Below are positions 12,337 to 24,200 of a DNA stretch of 64,000 nt, in pieces; position 1 is the first letter of the stretch; the number at the start of each line of letters is the position of its first letter. A program made the translations under genes and the position numbers. Below the pieces are notes generated by a model that made no database searches, was not told the DNA's origin, and was given only the letters and a program-made list of their open reading frames with translations. The stretch is from Ehretia macrophylla. Lineage: Eukaryota; Streptophyta; Magnoliopsida; Boraginales; Ehretiaceae. The stretch is from positions 78,577,190 through 78,641,189 of the forward strand of contig CM075769.1 in NCBI GenBank assembly GCA_037974665.1, written 5' to 3'.

Positions 12337-12895
12337 GTCATGTTGGGGGCACAATTCCTTTATGTGTTAACTGTTCACAGTCCCAGCCGAGAGAGATAGC
12401 CCATTCAAAAGGCCCAATGGGCTTAACGACAACCCATCCGCTTCAACAACGCAGTATGCTTGCAAGACGTGATATCGACACGTTGTAGGACCCTCTGATG
12501 TCCCGCGAGTCAGGTTGTCGTCCTTTTAACAGTTCACGTCGTACGATCCGGGACCGAAAAACAGAGCAAAAGAAGAAAAGTGGCCTGAAACTGATGAAAA
12601 CGTTCGATTTTGGGCTCCGAAATTGGGCAAAGCAAGCGTGCTTGTTGCTCCTGTCGTAGAGCTCTTAGAGAGCTTTGCAACAGTATGCTGTGCGCCATGT
12701 AACTCCTTACAGATCAAAAGTTATGGGCACCAGAGCGACAGAGACCTGGTCACAAACCCTACGCCCTCGGTTTGCGGGCCCAGCCTCTACGTGAAGCAAA
12801 GTTGTCTTGCCCAATGTTCCGTGGGATTCAGTAATAGAGATTTAGTGGATAAAGTATCTTGGCAACCCTAACCAGGGCAAAAAAAAAATGAAAAA

Positions 12896-12916
12896 GGGGT
12901 GCAACACGAGGACTTC
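12896..12916 (-). pseudogene. 5S rRNA copy 20, 3' end, cut by element A
   Basis: The last 21 nt of a 5S gene, followed directly by the LTR. The rest of the gene resumes at 24878 after the element. The two parts overlap by the 5-bp target duplication and otherwise add up to exactly 119 nt. Confidence 0.93.
12912..12916. other. Target site duplication, element A, left copy
   Basis: ACTTC, repeated at 24878-24882 on the far side of the element. Five bp is the usual duplication length for Ty3/gypsy integrase. Confidence 0.9.
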
Positions 12917-15900
12917 TATCATGCCCCAACTCGACCTATAAGGTTAGGCTAAGGTGTGAACTAACATTCAAGTAATATCACATACTTAGCTGTTTATGAA
13001 GATTAACACCTAATGATTTAGTCTAAACTCCAAAATTTTTCCGGAAAACCGACAGCATAACGGCTGTAAACGGCCCTTTGGTTTAACCTAATTCTCTAAA
13101 CGCCTCAAAATTGACCATCTCAAATTCATTTCCAATTAAGACTACTAGTTTACCATCAATTGAATTGCCTATTCGTTATTTCGACGTCCCGTCTGATTTC
13201 TAACCTAGCATGATACTGTGTCTCGTATGTTTATTTGTCCTCGTTACTCATATACATGTTGATCTTACCTCACTAGCAAGTACCTGTTAAGATTGGATAA
13301 GTTCATTTACTTAGTTCTTTAACTAAAGCGTCATAACCTAAGATAGATACTAGCGGTATTAAAAGCAAAACGATCATAGTAGTGTCATGTCTAGCATCAG
13401 TCTACTTAATATAAGTACAAACCAAAATTAGACCCCAAATTACAACGGGGGTCTTTTACATCACAACATTTGAGCAACATAAAGGAAATAGTCTTCAAGT
13501 AACACAATGATCACAAGCAGCGATAATCAAGCAAAGCAAACAAGACAGGTAATCACTCCAGGGGTTCATCACTAGGCACATTGTCCTCGGGTTCCTGTAC
13601 CTGTTCTTCTTCACCTGAGATGATAAAAGAGGGTGAGTCCTTATGAACTCAGTGAGGGGGAACGAGAAATAAGTTTTGAAACTCATTTTTTGGTTAAACT
13701 TATGAAAATCCGTTTTTCAAACACGAATATAACAGAAATATAAGTACAGAAACAGGAATACCGGTCTTTCCTCCCCGAGGTTCTCTAGGAACCAAGCGAG
13801 AGTAGTTATTCACATATTAAAAAGGATACAGTGAGCTTTTGCTCTCAAATCAGTTCCAGGATCAATTGTTGCGGCCGTCTTCAAATAACCCCAAAACACG
13901 CCAGGTGGGTGTACTCCGGATGTACCCTGAAATCCTACGACCCAACTCTCCGAGGAAGTCTAGGCCCCAAGCGAGAGAGGGAATGGGACCATGGTAGTCA
14001 TGAGTGCACTGGCAAGCCCGATGCCGCCCGGTGTGCGTGATCGCTACCATGCCAACAGGAAAGGTCGCAACCTTGTATGCAATGCACATTCATGACAGGT
14101 AATATATCACAGTAGGAGGACAACAAAGTAGGTTGCCTCCGGACAGTCATAAGATTGGACATTGACAGATAAACAAGCAGGGCACGATAAGACAGGAAAT
14201 TTCACTTGAAAGGCATATAGAGTTATATTAAAATTAAACGGGCAGCCATGTAACACATGTAAAACAGGCCATATATCTCATTAAGAAGTCCATGTAATCA
14301 AGTAATACGATTATTCAACATGCAACAACATCTACGTGGGTTCGGTAGCAAGAAAAGCTTATTTGACAACATGCCATGGTCAAATTCACATTTGAAGTTA
14401 TAAAACATTTACGGGTAGCCCACTAAGCATATAATTTCCACACAATAACCAAGAGATCAACACTTAGCAAACCTACCTAGTCATTAGGGTTTCCATTTCG
14501 TTCATATTTGTGCAATTTGAGCCTCAACCAAACTCAAAGTCAACCTCAAACCATGCATCATATAATTCAACATCCTCAAGTACTCAAAACAGTCCACACA
14601 ACATCTCAACACCACAATTCCAAGCAATTAACACCACAAGAGAGGTTACAATAATTTTTCCAAGCATATAGCTAAGTGAAACCCTTACTGCAATAGACTG
14701 TTTTCTCACAATCAATAGGATAAGCAAACACACTCCAAATCCAGTGAATAAGATGTCAAATTAAATCTTAAGAAGATATCTAAAATTAGAAACAAACCTT
14801 GCATCAATTGGAGTTCGGGATCATTAGATATAGCCGAAACAGTGAGATAGCACAAAACTGTCCAGATTTGCACACATTTCCATAATTGACGTTTTTGAGG
14901 TCCTTAGGGTCAGTTTTAGCCTTGGTCCATTTCTGACAAAATTGTCCATAACTGGAAAATATATCAGTACACAAAATTTCATGCATTTTGGACGTCATTT
15001 ACTAAGTCAAATATGGTTCGTTCCACAAGGTCAGTGCATCTGCCAAAACCTGCTTCATTTTTCCAGATTTCCAGATTTGGTCACATTTTAAAGCTTTGCC
15101 ATTTTGAGGACCTTAGAGTCAAAATTAGCTTCGGCCTATTTCTGGGAAAAATGTTCAAAACTGTCCAAAATAGTCACCTACCAATTTTCAAGCATTTTCA
15201 ACATCAGTTGACTAGATAAACGTACCTCGAACAGACTGGTCAGAGAGCTGTCAACAATTTCGACTTCACCTAGCATCATTTTCAAGCCAAGATCTTGCCA
15301 TGCATAGTTGTTTAAGCTTATGAACGTCCATATAGCTCAAGTGCAGAAGCAAATACACAAATTTATGAGCATGCATGTGAATTTTTAAAGAGTTTTCAAA
15401 AGGTTTTAACCCTCACCTTAGCAATCAACCACAAGATGTTCAAAAACCTTGTTGAAGCTCAAATCTTCTCCTTTCCCTTGCTTAGCCGAAATCCCCACTA
15501 GTTTTTCTATATTTTTCCTAGCTTAATGATCAATCTCTTAGCACATGCATGAGGTTAAAACATGAAGAAAAGAAATGGATGTCAAGAAGCTCACCTAGGC
15601 CGAATAGAAGACTCCAAAGCACATGCAAGTATGATTTTTACTCCTTAGCTAGCTCGGTTGTGGTTCTTTGCTTGTAGCTTGCTATGCTTAACTATGGTGT
15701 GAAGAAGAGAAGCTAAGAAGATGAAGAACTCAGCCAAGGCCGAGAATGAGAGAGGAAAATGAGAGGGGAGAGAGAAAGAGTGAAAGAGAAATGAAGAAAT
15801 GACAAGAATAAAACTCTTTTGCATTCATCCAAGCATTGGTCGGCCTTGGGCTTCCAAATCTGATTTTTTTGTGTCTTCAAGGTGGAAATTTGAAATGCTA

Positions 15901-16495
15901 GCATGGGCTATGAGTCTTTGGACTAGCAAGAGAGAGATTTGAGGTGGTTTTGGCCATTTTTTTATGCATTTGTGTCATAGTTTGTCTAAACATGCATATT
16001 TAATTGTGTAATTGTTCAACCTTGTGCTAACACCATGGTATGGTCGGCCAATGCTAGCTTCAAATCTGAATTTTTTGTCAACTTTGATCATTAATTAATT
16101 CTGTCTTGAAAGTGCAAAAAGAATAAGGAATAAAGAATGAAGAATGTTTAGTGTTTGGTGCATTTTTTGTCTTCTAGTGAGTTGAATTAGGATTATTATA
16201 TTGATAATGGATTTTGTAGGATTGTTTAATAGTCTAGTGCTCCGTGAAAGATGCTTTCTTGATTAGCGTGAATGCACGCTTTCCTAGGTCTAGGGAACAT
16301 ACTACGAGGTAGGACACGAACTACGAGACGAATGCACATTTTTCAAGTAAATGCACGCTACCCTAAATGAATGCACGTAATTCAATGCATGGCACAAATA
16401 ATGGACACAATTCTTAAACCTAGGTCATGGCACGCAAATCCAGGTTAAGGCACAAGAAGGTAGGTTTTGCACGCAAATCGGGGTCGGGCCTCACA
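12917..16495 (-). repeat. Element A 3' LTR
   Basis: On the minus strand it begins TGTGAGGCCC (at 16495) and ends ...GCATGATA at 12917, where the paired LTR has ...CATGACA, so the outermost CA is mutated to TA. Contents in element order: a degenerate array of CGTG-containing repeats (about 16490-16260), AT-rich sequence, a pyrimidine-rich tract around 15710-15790, a long moderately AT-rich body and a GC-richer block at about 14100-13860. The last 51 nt of the gag-pol frame overlap the LTR start. The short open frames here differ between LTR copies and are not called as genes. Confidence 0.94.
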
Positions 16496-17308
16496 TCCTC
16501 CCCTCCTTAAAAGAATTTCGTCCCGAAATTCAATATTACCTTGAAATAATGCTGGGTACTGCTGCTCCATCTGGTCTTGCCTTTCCCACGTTGCTTCTTC
16601 GACTCCATGATGATCCCACTGCACTTTCACCATAGGTATAGTTCTGTTGTGCAACTCCTGATCTTGCTGGTGTAGGATCCGAATGGGCTTCTCCTCGTAA
16701 GAAAAGTTTTCCCGAAGATGCAACGGTTCTGGCTCTAAGATATGCGACGGGTCAGGATGATACTTCCGCAGCATCGAAACATGAATGACGTCGTGAATAT
16801 TGGAGAGGTTCTGGGGTAGTGCTAGGCGATACACCAACTTGCCAACCTTCTCAACTATCTCAAATGGTCCCACAAATCTCGGGCTCAACTTTCCACCCTT
16901 GCCATGCCTAATCAGTCCCCTCTGGGGTGATATCTTCAAGAATACCTTGTCGCCAACCTCAAACTCGAGACTCCGTCTCTGTCGGTCTGCATAACTCTTC
17001 TGCCTGCTCTGGGCGGTAAGCATCCGTTTCCGAATGAGGTGGATATTATCAACAGTCTTCATAAGTTCAGGTAAAAGGGTCGGGTCAAAAGTCGTCGTCT
17101 CACCTACTTCATCCCAGTAAATCGGGGATCGACACTTACGTCCATACAGCGCCTCAAATGGGGCCATCCCGATAGTGGCCTGATAACTATTGTTGTAGGC
17201 GAACTCCGCTAGAGATAAATATTTCTCCCAACCTTTCCCGAAGTCTAAAACACACGCCCTCAGCATATCCTCCAGAATCTGAATAGTTCTCTCCGATTGA
17301 CCATCCGT
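16445..17308 (-). pseudogene. Integrase C-terminal half with chromodomain
   Basis: Open to the natural end of the frame. It begins with TDGQSERTIQ carrying the catalytic glutamate (residue 1254, 35 residues after the second aspartate). Next come WEKYLSLAEFAYNNSY, the FEALYGRKCRSP and YWDEVG motifs, and the GPFEIVEKVGKLVYRLALP GPY/F-like module. The C-terminal chromodomain spans residues about 1456-1503 (16544-16687), with MVKVQWDHHGVEEATWER and YPALF. Chromodomains of this kind steer integration to heterochromatin. The frame overlaps the 3' LTR start by 51 nt. Confidence 0.93.
16496..16508 (-). promoter_or_regulatory. Polypurine tract, element A
   Basis: AAGGAGGGGAGGA on the minus strand, immediately before the 3' LTR start TGTGAGG. 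It primes plus-strand DNA synthesis. Identical to the tract of element C at 39034-39046. Confidence 0.92.
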
Positions 17309-17647
17309 CTAAGGGTGATAAGCCGTGCTAAAACTCAATTTCATTCCCAAAGCTTCTTGCAATCTCTTCCAAAATCGGGAAGTAAAACGAGGATCCCTAT
17401 CCGATACAATACTCACAGGCATCCCGTGCAATCTTACAATCTCCGCCACATACATATCTCCCAATTCCTCAGGACTATCCTCCTTGTTCATCGGTAAGAA
17501 GTGCGCCGACTTAGTCAATCTATCCACTATAACCCAAATGGCGTCACGACCCTTTTGTGATCTGGGCAGGTCCATAACAAAATCCATAGTTATATGTTCC
17601 CATTTCCATTGAGGAATCTCCAACGGCTGAAGTAGACATGCGGGTCA
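17309..17647 (-). pseudogene. Integrase catalytic core, first part
   Basis: The frame resumes after the TGA at 17645 and runs to the TAG at 17309. It holds the first two acidic residues of the D,D-35-E triad: [10 protein letters not shown] (D near residue 1157) and VSDRDPRF (D near 1218). The ending HP-stop-TDGQSER shows a glutamine codon (family HPQTDGQ) turned into TAG. Integrase inserts the cDNA into the host chromosome. Confidence 0.93.
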
Positions 17648-18139
17648 TTGATGTTCTGCTTTGACTCTCTGGCAAGTCAAACACCGTGCTACAAACTCCG
17701 CAATTTCTCTTTTCATGTTATTCCACCAATAGTGTTGCTTCAAATCCCAATACATCTTTGTTCCGCCGGGGTGAATAGTATATCTTGAATTGTGGGATTC
17801 CTCAAGAATCTTCTTTTTCAGCTATGGGTCATTGGGAACACAAATCCGGTTCCTAAACCTCCAAACACCATCATCATGAAACTTGAAATCTGTGTTGCTT
17901 TCCTTAATCTTCTGAAATTGCTGGTCCTACTGTTGAGCCTCTCGTAATTCAGACAACAAAGTTGATAGAACTTGGGTAGTGGCAAAAAGTAACCCTTTCT
18001 GAGTCAATTGGGGTTTCCACAGAAATGCTTCCTCCAACAACTCCTGCACCTTGACCTCCAGTTTTGCCACGCCTGCCTTTCTGCTTAAGGCATCTGCAAT
18101 TACATTTGCTTTACCGGGCGCATAATTGATAGAGTAGTT
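17648..18139 (-). pseudogene. RNase H end and integrase zinc-binding region
   Basis: Continues the pol frame through two more stops, TAG at 17927 and TAG at 17822. The first part is the RNase H tail with the conserved ADALSRK. The second is the integrase HHCC domain: a histidine pair around HNSRYTIH, then KMYWDLKQHYWW and CLTCQRVKAEHQ. The TGA at 17645 directly follows AEHQ, where the family normally has arginine, consistent with CGA-to-TGA. Confidence 0.9.
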
Positions 18140-19540
18140 CTACTCATCCAAAAGCTCCCTCCACTGCCTTTGCCTAATATTCAACTCCTTTTGAGAGAAC
18201 AAGTATTTCAAGCTCTTATGATCAGTAAATCCCTCAAACTTGTTACCCCACAGATAATGCCTCCATTTCTTTAGTGCAAACACAATAGCCGCTAACTCCA
18301 AATCATCCGTCGGGTAATTCATCTTATACGGCTTTGGTTTCCTAGAAGCATATGCAATAACTCTTCCATTTTGCATCAATACATATCCCAGTCCGTCTTT
18401 CGAAGCATCGCTATAGATTACAAAACCTTGACTCCCTTCAGGCAATGCAAGAACTGGTGCGTTAGTCAATCTTTTCTTCAACTCTTGGAAACTGCTCTCA
18501 CACTTATCATCCCACACGAACTTGGTTTTCTTTTGAGTGAGCTTTGTAAGCAGTTTTGCAATCTTAGAGAAATCCTTTACGAACCTCCGATAATAGCCGG
18601 CTAGACCAAGAAAACTCCGAACCTCCGTAACATTTTCTGGCTTCTTCCAAGACATCACTGCATCAATCTTTGCTGGATCCACCGTTATTCCCTCTTGGGA
18701 TATGATATGCCCCAAAAATGCAATCTGCTGCAGCCAAAATTCGCACTTGCTAAACTTTGCATACAATTGGTGCTCTCGAAGTTTCTGCAGTACCAACTGC
18801 AGATGTTGCTCATGCTCCACCTCCGATTTCGAGTATACCAAAATATCATCAATGAAGATCACCACAAATTGGTCCAAGTAGGGTTGAAACACCCTATGCA
18901 TCAAATCCATAAAAGTTGCAGGGGCATTAGTTAGTCCAAAAGGCATCACTACTAATTCATAATGTCCATATCTTGTCCTGAAAGCCGTTTTAGGCACATC
19001 TTCATTCTTGATCCGCAACCGATAATATCCTTGCCTCAAGTCGAGTTTCGAATACCCTTTGGCTCCTTGCAGTTGATCAAATAACTCGTCAATCAGGGGA
19101 AGTGGGTATTTATTCTTGACAGTCACTTGGTTCAATCCTCGGTAGTCAATACATAGCCTCAACGTTCCGTCTTTCTTCTTTACAAATAGAACTGGTGCAC
19201 CCCACGGTGAAGAACTCAGTTGTACAAACCCCTTCTTCAGCAATCCTTGCAATTGGTCCTTCAATTCTTGTAGCTCGGCCGGTCCCATACGATAAGGAGC
19301 TTTAGTTATCGGCTGGGCGCCAGGTAGCAACTCTATAACAAACTCGATTTCCCGATTCGGGGGTAAACCGGGTAATTCTTCAAGGAACACATCTGCATAG
19401 TCTTTGATCACATGCATCTCCTCCAACTTAGCTTTATCCGACGGCTTGTTGATAAGGTAAGCCAAGTATCCACTGCACCCTTTCCTCAAGGACTTCACTG
19501 CTTTTGTAGATAAAATAATAGAACTCCCGGTGAAATCTCT
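18140..19540 (-). pseudogene. Reverse transcriptase and RNase H domain
   Basis: 466 codons open from after the TGA at 19541 to the TAG at 18140. RT landmarks are all present: the PYRM entry motif, [41 protein letters not shown], the catalytic FIDD box (residues 733-736), [10 protein letters not shown] and [14 protein letters not shown]. RNase H follows with [33 protein letters not shown] and [10 protein letters not shown]. This enzyme copies element RNA into DNA and removes the RNA strand. The stop falls just before the RNase H end (NYAPGKANVIADALSRK continues in the same frame after it). Confidence 0.94.
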
Positions 19541-20257
19541 TCAACCCACAATCTCCAGTATTGGTTGATCAGGTACCCGGAATGTTATAATCTTCGCCTG
19601 GCAATCCAGTTGGACATGATGTTTTACCAGCCAGTCCATCCCTAAAATGACCTCATAATCTCGAAAAGGTAATACAATAAGATTGGCTGAGAATTTCCTA
19701 TCCTTAATTTGGATTTTACATGCTTTACAGACTAAACTAGTTACAAGTTTAGAACCCATTGGAGTACCAACTTCTACTTCGTATGGCAAACATACAACTT
19801 TCAATTTCACACGTTCCACACATAAGGGAGTAATAAATGAATGAGTAGCACCCAGATCAATTAACACCTTAACAGGTTGATTCAGTATGAAGAATGTACC
19901 TTCAACAACAGCGGTCTCATCTGGAATCTCCTTGCACTCAAAAGCATAAGCTCGAGCCTGGACCCTAGGAACTGGAGTCTTGCCTCTACCGGCTAGTTTA
20001 CCCTGATTCTGCTCTGCCTGACGTTTAGGGCAATCCTTGATCTGATGCTGATCACTGCCGCACCTCATACATCGTCCCGACTTCCTCCAACACTGGGCCT
20101 CGGTATGCCCCTTCCTGTCACAATAAGAATAGCTGACGGACTGAGTAGTAGGTGAATTACCTGTGGATCCGCGAGCTGAAGAGGGTGATGGCGCTTTCGT
20201 CGAGCCACGGTTATTCCTTGGTCTGTTCTGGCTCTGGCCCTGATTACGACCCTGACT
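19541..20257 (-). pseudogene. gag zinc knuckles and aspartic protease
   Basis: 238 codons between the TAG at 20258 and the TGA at 19541, same frame. Two CCHC-type knuckles occur in tandem. The first has lost its first cysteine (YSYCDRKGHTEAQC) while the second is complete (CMRCGSDQHQIKDC, residues 328-341). They would bind element RNA. The protease follows, with the flap-fold signature VLIDLGATHSFI near residue 399 and ILGMDWL further on. The catalytic D-S/T-G triplet reads D-L-G, so the nucleophile pair is intact at D but the conserved S/T is lost and activity is unlikely. Confidence 0.9.
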
Positions 20258-21052
20258 CTAGAATTTCCTCTGCTGACCTGGAGGCTGAAATGGTTTCTTG
20301 TTTGGCTGACTCGAACCGGCTCCATCTAGTTTCCTCTTCTCAACTCGAGAGGCAGCAGCAAAGATAACAGAATAAGTATCGAAGTCATGAGAAGCTAACT
20401 GGTCCTGAATCTCTGGCCTCAATCCAACAGTAAATTTCCACATTTTCGCCTCCGGAGTACAAACCATGTATTGAGCATGACGGGATAGTCGATCAAAACG
20501 TGCCTCGTACTGGGCTACCGTCATATTACCCTGGGTCAAGTGCATGAACTCCTCGATCCGCCTCTGCCTGGAAACTGCAGGTACATATTTTTCCTTAAAT
20601 ACCTTAACGAAATTACCCCACAAGCAAGGTGTCTGATCAGTCTCCCACAGTGCCTTTACAGTGTGCCACCAATGCTCAGCATCCCCGTGCAACAGAAATA
20701 TAGCAAACTCCACTTTCTCTTCAACTGTATAATCAAGTGGCCTGAAAATCTTCTCGATCTCGGACATCCAAGCCTCTGCTTTCTCATCATCAGCTTCCCC
20801 GTAGAATTTAGACGGGCGAAAGTCCATGAATTCTCTCATTCTGCTATGTCTCCCATGGTTACCCTCATTCCTGTTATTGATGTTGTTATTGTTGGCTTCA
20901 CGTGCATCTTGACGCTCCATCACACGTGATACACGATCCATGGCATTTGCCATCATATTAAACATAGCTATACCGGGATTAGTCTGATAGGCATCCCCGG
21001 CCTCTTGAGGTTCACCGCTTCTATTAGTAGTACGGGTACTAGAGCCAGCCAT
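20258..21052 (-). pseudogene. gag: gag capsid region (Retrotrans_gag family)
   Basis: 264 codons from the ATG to the TAG at 20258. Residues about 75-240 carry the retrotransposon capsid core with typical landmarks: FRPSKFYGEADDEKAEAW, HGDAEHWWHTV, the FKEKYVPAVSRQRRIEEF helix, and TQGNMTVAQYEARFDRLSRH. An asparagine-rich stretch (about residues 53-63) precedes it. Capsid forms the particle that packages element RNA in the cytoplasm. The stop cuts off the zinc knuckles and all of pol; it is a plausible CAG-to-TAG change within a Q/R/N-rich linker. Confidence 0.92.
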
Positions 21053-21298
21053 CTATAGGCACAATTTATTGAAATACGATAATTAAGAATCTAATGCATA
21101 AGATATGCAACATAATATAGGTACAATTCTAAAAACATTTAAGGCATGTAAATCACTTAAGCATATAAAACATAGAAGGCACATTTATCACACAACAACA
21201 CATATACAAGTCATCCTAATTATCTTAGGGCTCTACCCACGTTCCGAGAGTTAAACCCGGCTTAAGCAATCTAAGCTCTGATACCATTTCTTCTAAGG
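21053..21298 (-). other. Element A untranslated leader
   Basis: The 246 bp between the 5' LTR and the gag ATG holds the primer-binding site and otherwise AT-rich non-coding sequence. No other feature was seen. Confidence 0.85.
21275..21286 (-). promoter_or_regulatory. Primer-binding site, element A
   Basis: TGGTATCAGAGC on the minus strand, complementary to the 3' end of plant initiator-Met tRNA, 12 bp inside the 5' LTR. This is the usual minus-strand primer of Ty3/gypsy elements. Confidence 0.94.
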
Positions 21299-24200
21299 TG
21301 TCATGCCCCAACCCAACCTATAAGGTTAGACTAGGGTGTGAACTAACATTCAAGTAATATCACGTACTTAGCAGTTTATGAAGATTAACACCTAATGATT
21401 TAGTCTAAACTCCAAAATTTTTTCGAAAAACCGGCAGCATAACGGCTGTAATCGGCCTTTTGGTTTAACCTAATTCTCTAAACGCCTCAAAATTGACCAT
21501 CTCAAATTCATTTCCAATTAAGACTACTAGTTTACCATCAATTGAATTGCCTATTGGTTATTTCGACGTCCCATTTGATTTATAACCTAGCATGATACTA
21601 TGTCTCGTTTGTTTATTTGTCCTCGTTACACATATACCTATTGATCTTAGCTCAATAACAAGTACCTGTTAAGATTGGATAAGTTCATTTACTTAGTTCT
21701 TTAACTAAAGCGTCATAACCTAAGATAGATACTAGTGGTATTAAAAGCAAAACGATCATAGTAGTGTCATGTCTAGCATCAGTCTACTTAATATAAGTAC
21801 AAATCAAAATTAGACCCCAAATTACAACGGGGGTCTTTTACATCACAACATTTGAGCAACATAAAGGAAATAGTCTTCAAGTAACACAATGATCACAAGC
21901 AGCCATAATCAAGCAAAGCAAACAAGATAGGTAATCACTCCAGGGGTTCATCATTAGGCACATTGTCCTCGGGTTCCTGTACCTGTTCTTCTTCACCTGA
22001 GATGATAAAAGAGGGTGATTCCTTCTGAACTCAGCGAGGGGGAACGAGAAATAAGTTTTGAAACTCATTTTCCGGTTAAACTTATGAAAATCCCTTTTTC
22101 AAACATGAATATAACAGAAATATAAGTACAGAAACAGGAATACTAGTCTTTTCTCCCCAAGGTTCTCTAGGAGCCAAGCGAGAGTACTTATTCACATATT
22201 AAAAAGGATACAGTGAGCTTTTGCTATCAGATCAGTTCCAAGATCGATTGTTGCGGCCGACTTCAAATATCCCCAAAACACGCTAGGTGGGTGTACTCCG
22301 AATGTACCGCGAAATCCTACGACCCAACTCTCCGAGGAAGTCTAGCCCCCAAGCGAGAGAGGGAATGGGACCATGGTAGTCACGAGTGCACTGGCAAGCC
22401 CGATGCCGCCCGGTGTGCGTGATCGCTACCATGCCAACAGGAAAGGTTGCAACCTTGTATGCAATGCATATTCATGACAGGTAATATATCACAGTAGGAG
22501 GACAACAAAGTAGGTTGCCTCCGGACAGTCATAAGATTGGACATTGACAGATAAACAAGCAGGGCACGATAAGATAGGAAATTTCACTTGAAAGGCATAT
22601 AGAGTTATATTAAAATTAAACGGGCAGCCATGTAACACATGTAAAACAGGCCATATAACTCATTAAGAAGTCCATGTAATCAAGTGATACGATTATTCAA
22701 CATGCAACAACATCTACGTGGGTTCGGTAGCAAGAAAAGCTTATTTGACAACATGCCATGGTCAAATTCACATTTGAAGTTATAAAACATTTACGGGTAG
22801 CCCACTAAGCATATAATTTCCACACAATAACCAAGAGATCAACACTTAGCAAAACTACCTAGTCATTAGGGTTTCCATTTCGTGCATATTTGTGCAATTT
22901 GAGCCTCAACCAAACTCAAAGTCAACCTCAAACCATGCATCATATAATTCAACATCCTCAAGTACTCAAAACAGTCCACACAACATCTCAACACCACAAT
23001 TCCAAGCAATTAACACCACAAGAGAGGTTACAATAATTTTTCCAAGCATATAGCTAAGTGGAACCCTTACTGCAATAGGTTGTTTTCTCACAATCAATAG
23101 GATAAGCAAACACACTCCAAATCCAGTGAATAAGAAGTCAAATTGAAGCTTAAGAAGATATCTAAAATTAGAAACAAACCTTGCATCAATTGGAGTTCGG
23201 GATCATTAGATATAGCCGAAACAGTGAGATAGCACAAAACTGTCCAGATTTGCACACATTTCCATAATTGACGTTTTTGAGGTCCTTAGGGTCAGTTTTA
23301 GCCTTGGTCCATTTCTGACAAAATTGTCCAGAACTGAACAATATAGTAGCACACCAAATTTCATGCATTTTAGACATCATTTACTAAGTCAAATATGGTT
23401 CGTTCCACAAGGTCAGTGCATCTGCCAAAACCTGCTTCATTTTTCCAGATTTCCAGATTTGGTCACATTTTAAAGGTTTGCCATTTTGAGGACCTTATAA
23501 TCAAAATTAGCTTCGGCCTATTTCTAGGAAAAATGTTCAAAACTGTCCAAAGTAGTCATCTACTAATTTTCATGCATTTTCAACAATATTTGCCTAGCTA
23601 AACATACCTCGAACAGACTGGTGAGAGAGCTGTCAACAATTTTGACTTCACCTAGCATCATTTTCAAGCCAAGATCTTGTCATGCATGGTGGTTTAAGCT
23701 TATGAACGGCCAGATATCTCAAGTACAGAAGCAAATACACACATTTATGAGCATGCATGTGAATTTTTGAAGAGTTTTCAAAAGGTTTTAACCCTCACCT
23801 TAGCAATCAACCACAAGATGTTCAAAAACCTTGTTGAAGCTCAAATCTTCTCCTTTCCCTTGCTTAGCCGAAATCCCCACTAGTTTTTCTCTATTTTTCC
23901 TAGCTTAATGATCAATCTCTTAGCACATGCATGAGGTTAAAACATGAAGAAAAGAAATGGATGTCAAGAAGCTCACCTAGGCCGAATAGAAGACTCCAAA
24001 GCACATGCAAGTATGATTTTTACTCCTTAGCTAGCTCGGTTGTGGTTCTTTCCTTGTAGCTTGCTATGCTTAGCTATGGTGTGAAGAAGAGAAGCTAAGA
24101 AGATGAAGAACTCTGCCAAGGCCGAGAATGAGAGAGGAAAATGAGAGGGGAGAGAGAAAGAGTGAAAGATAAATGAAGAAATGACAAGAATAAAACTCTT

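Larger units (their letters stand above)
1..12916 (-). repeat. 5S rDNA tandem array, block 1 (units 1-20)
   Basis: Nineteen full 5S genes and the 3' 21 nt of a twentieth, all on the minus strand, start every 675-678 bp. Each unit is a 119-bp gene plus a spacer of about 558 bp. Read on the minus strand, the upstream spacer has a conserved C at -1, GC at -14/-13 and an AT-rich CATAAAG/CATATAG element near -28. Two TGGGCC motifs lie about 60-90 bp upstream. Directly 3' of the gene are a short and then a longer T run. Mid-spacer there is a 15-bp palindrome, AGCTCTCAGAGAGCT. Short open frames of about 60-85 codons recur in the spacers on both strands because the repeat recurs; they carry no recognisable domain. 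Nothing else was seen in the spacers. Confidence 0.96.
16445..21052 (-). pseudogene. gag-pol: gag-pol polyprotein gene of element A, inactivated by seven in-frame stops
   Basis: One uninterrupted reading frame register of 1,535 codons encodes, in order, capsid, zinc knuckles, protease, reverse transcriptase, RNase H, integrase and chromodomain. No frameshift is needed anywhere. Stops lie at 20258 (TAG, codon 265), 19541 (TGA, 504), 18140 (TAG, 971), 17927 (TAG, 1042), 17822 (TAG, 1077), 17645 (TGA, 1136) and 17309 (TAG, 1248). The start at 21052 is the first ATG of the capsid frame and begins MAGSSTRTT. The single gag-pol frame is typical of chromoviruses. The following entries describe the pieces. 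Confidence 0.94.

Noticed and set aside
1..12916. CRISPR-like regular repeats
   Set aside because: The period of about 677 bp, the 5S gene in each repeat and the plant retroelements rule out a CRISPR array.
13495..13686. A short frame starting MSFKTYFSFPL found in several LTR copies (also 21877-22068 and 41948-42172)
   Set aside because: The start is shared because the LTRs are homologous, but the frame after about 20 codons differs between A and C because of an indel. No sign of selection for a protein.
21275..21286. Possible tRNA gene suggested by the initiator-Met tRNA match
   Set aside because: Only the 12-nt complement of the tRNA 3' end is present, at the position of a primer-binding site.
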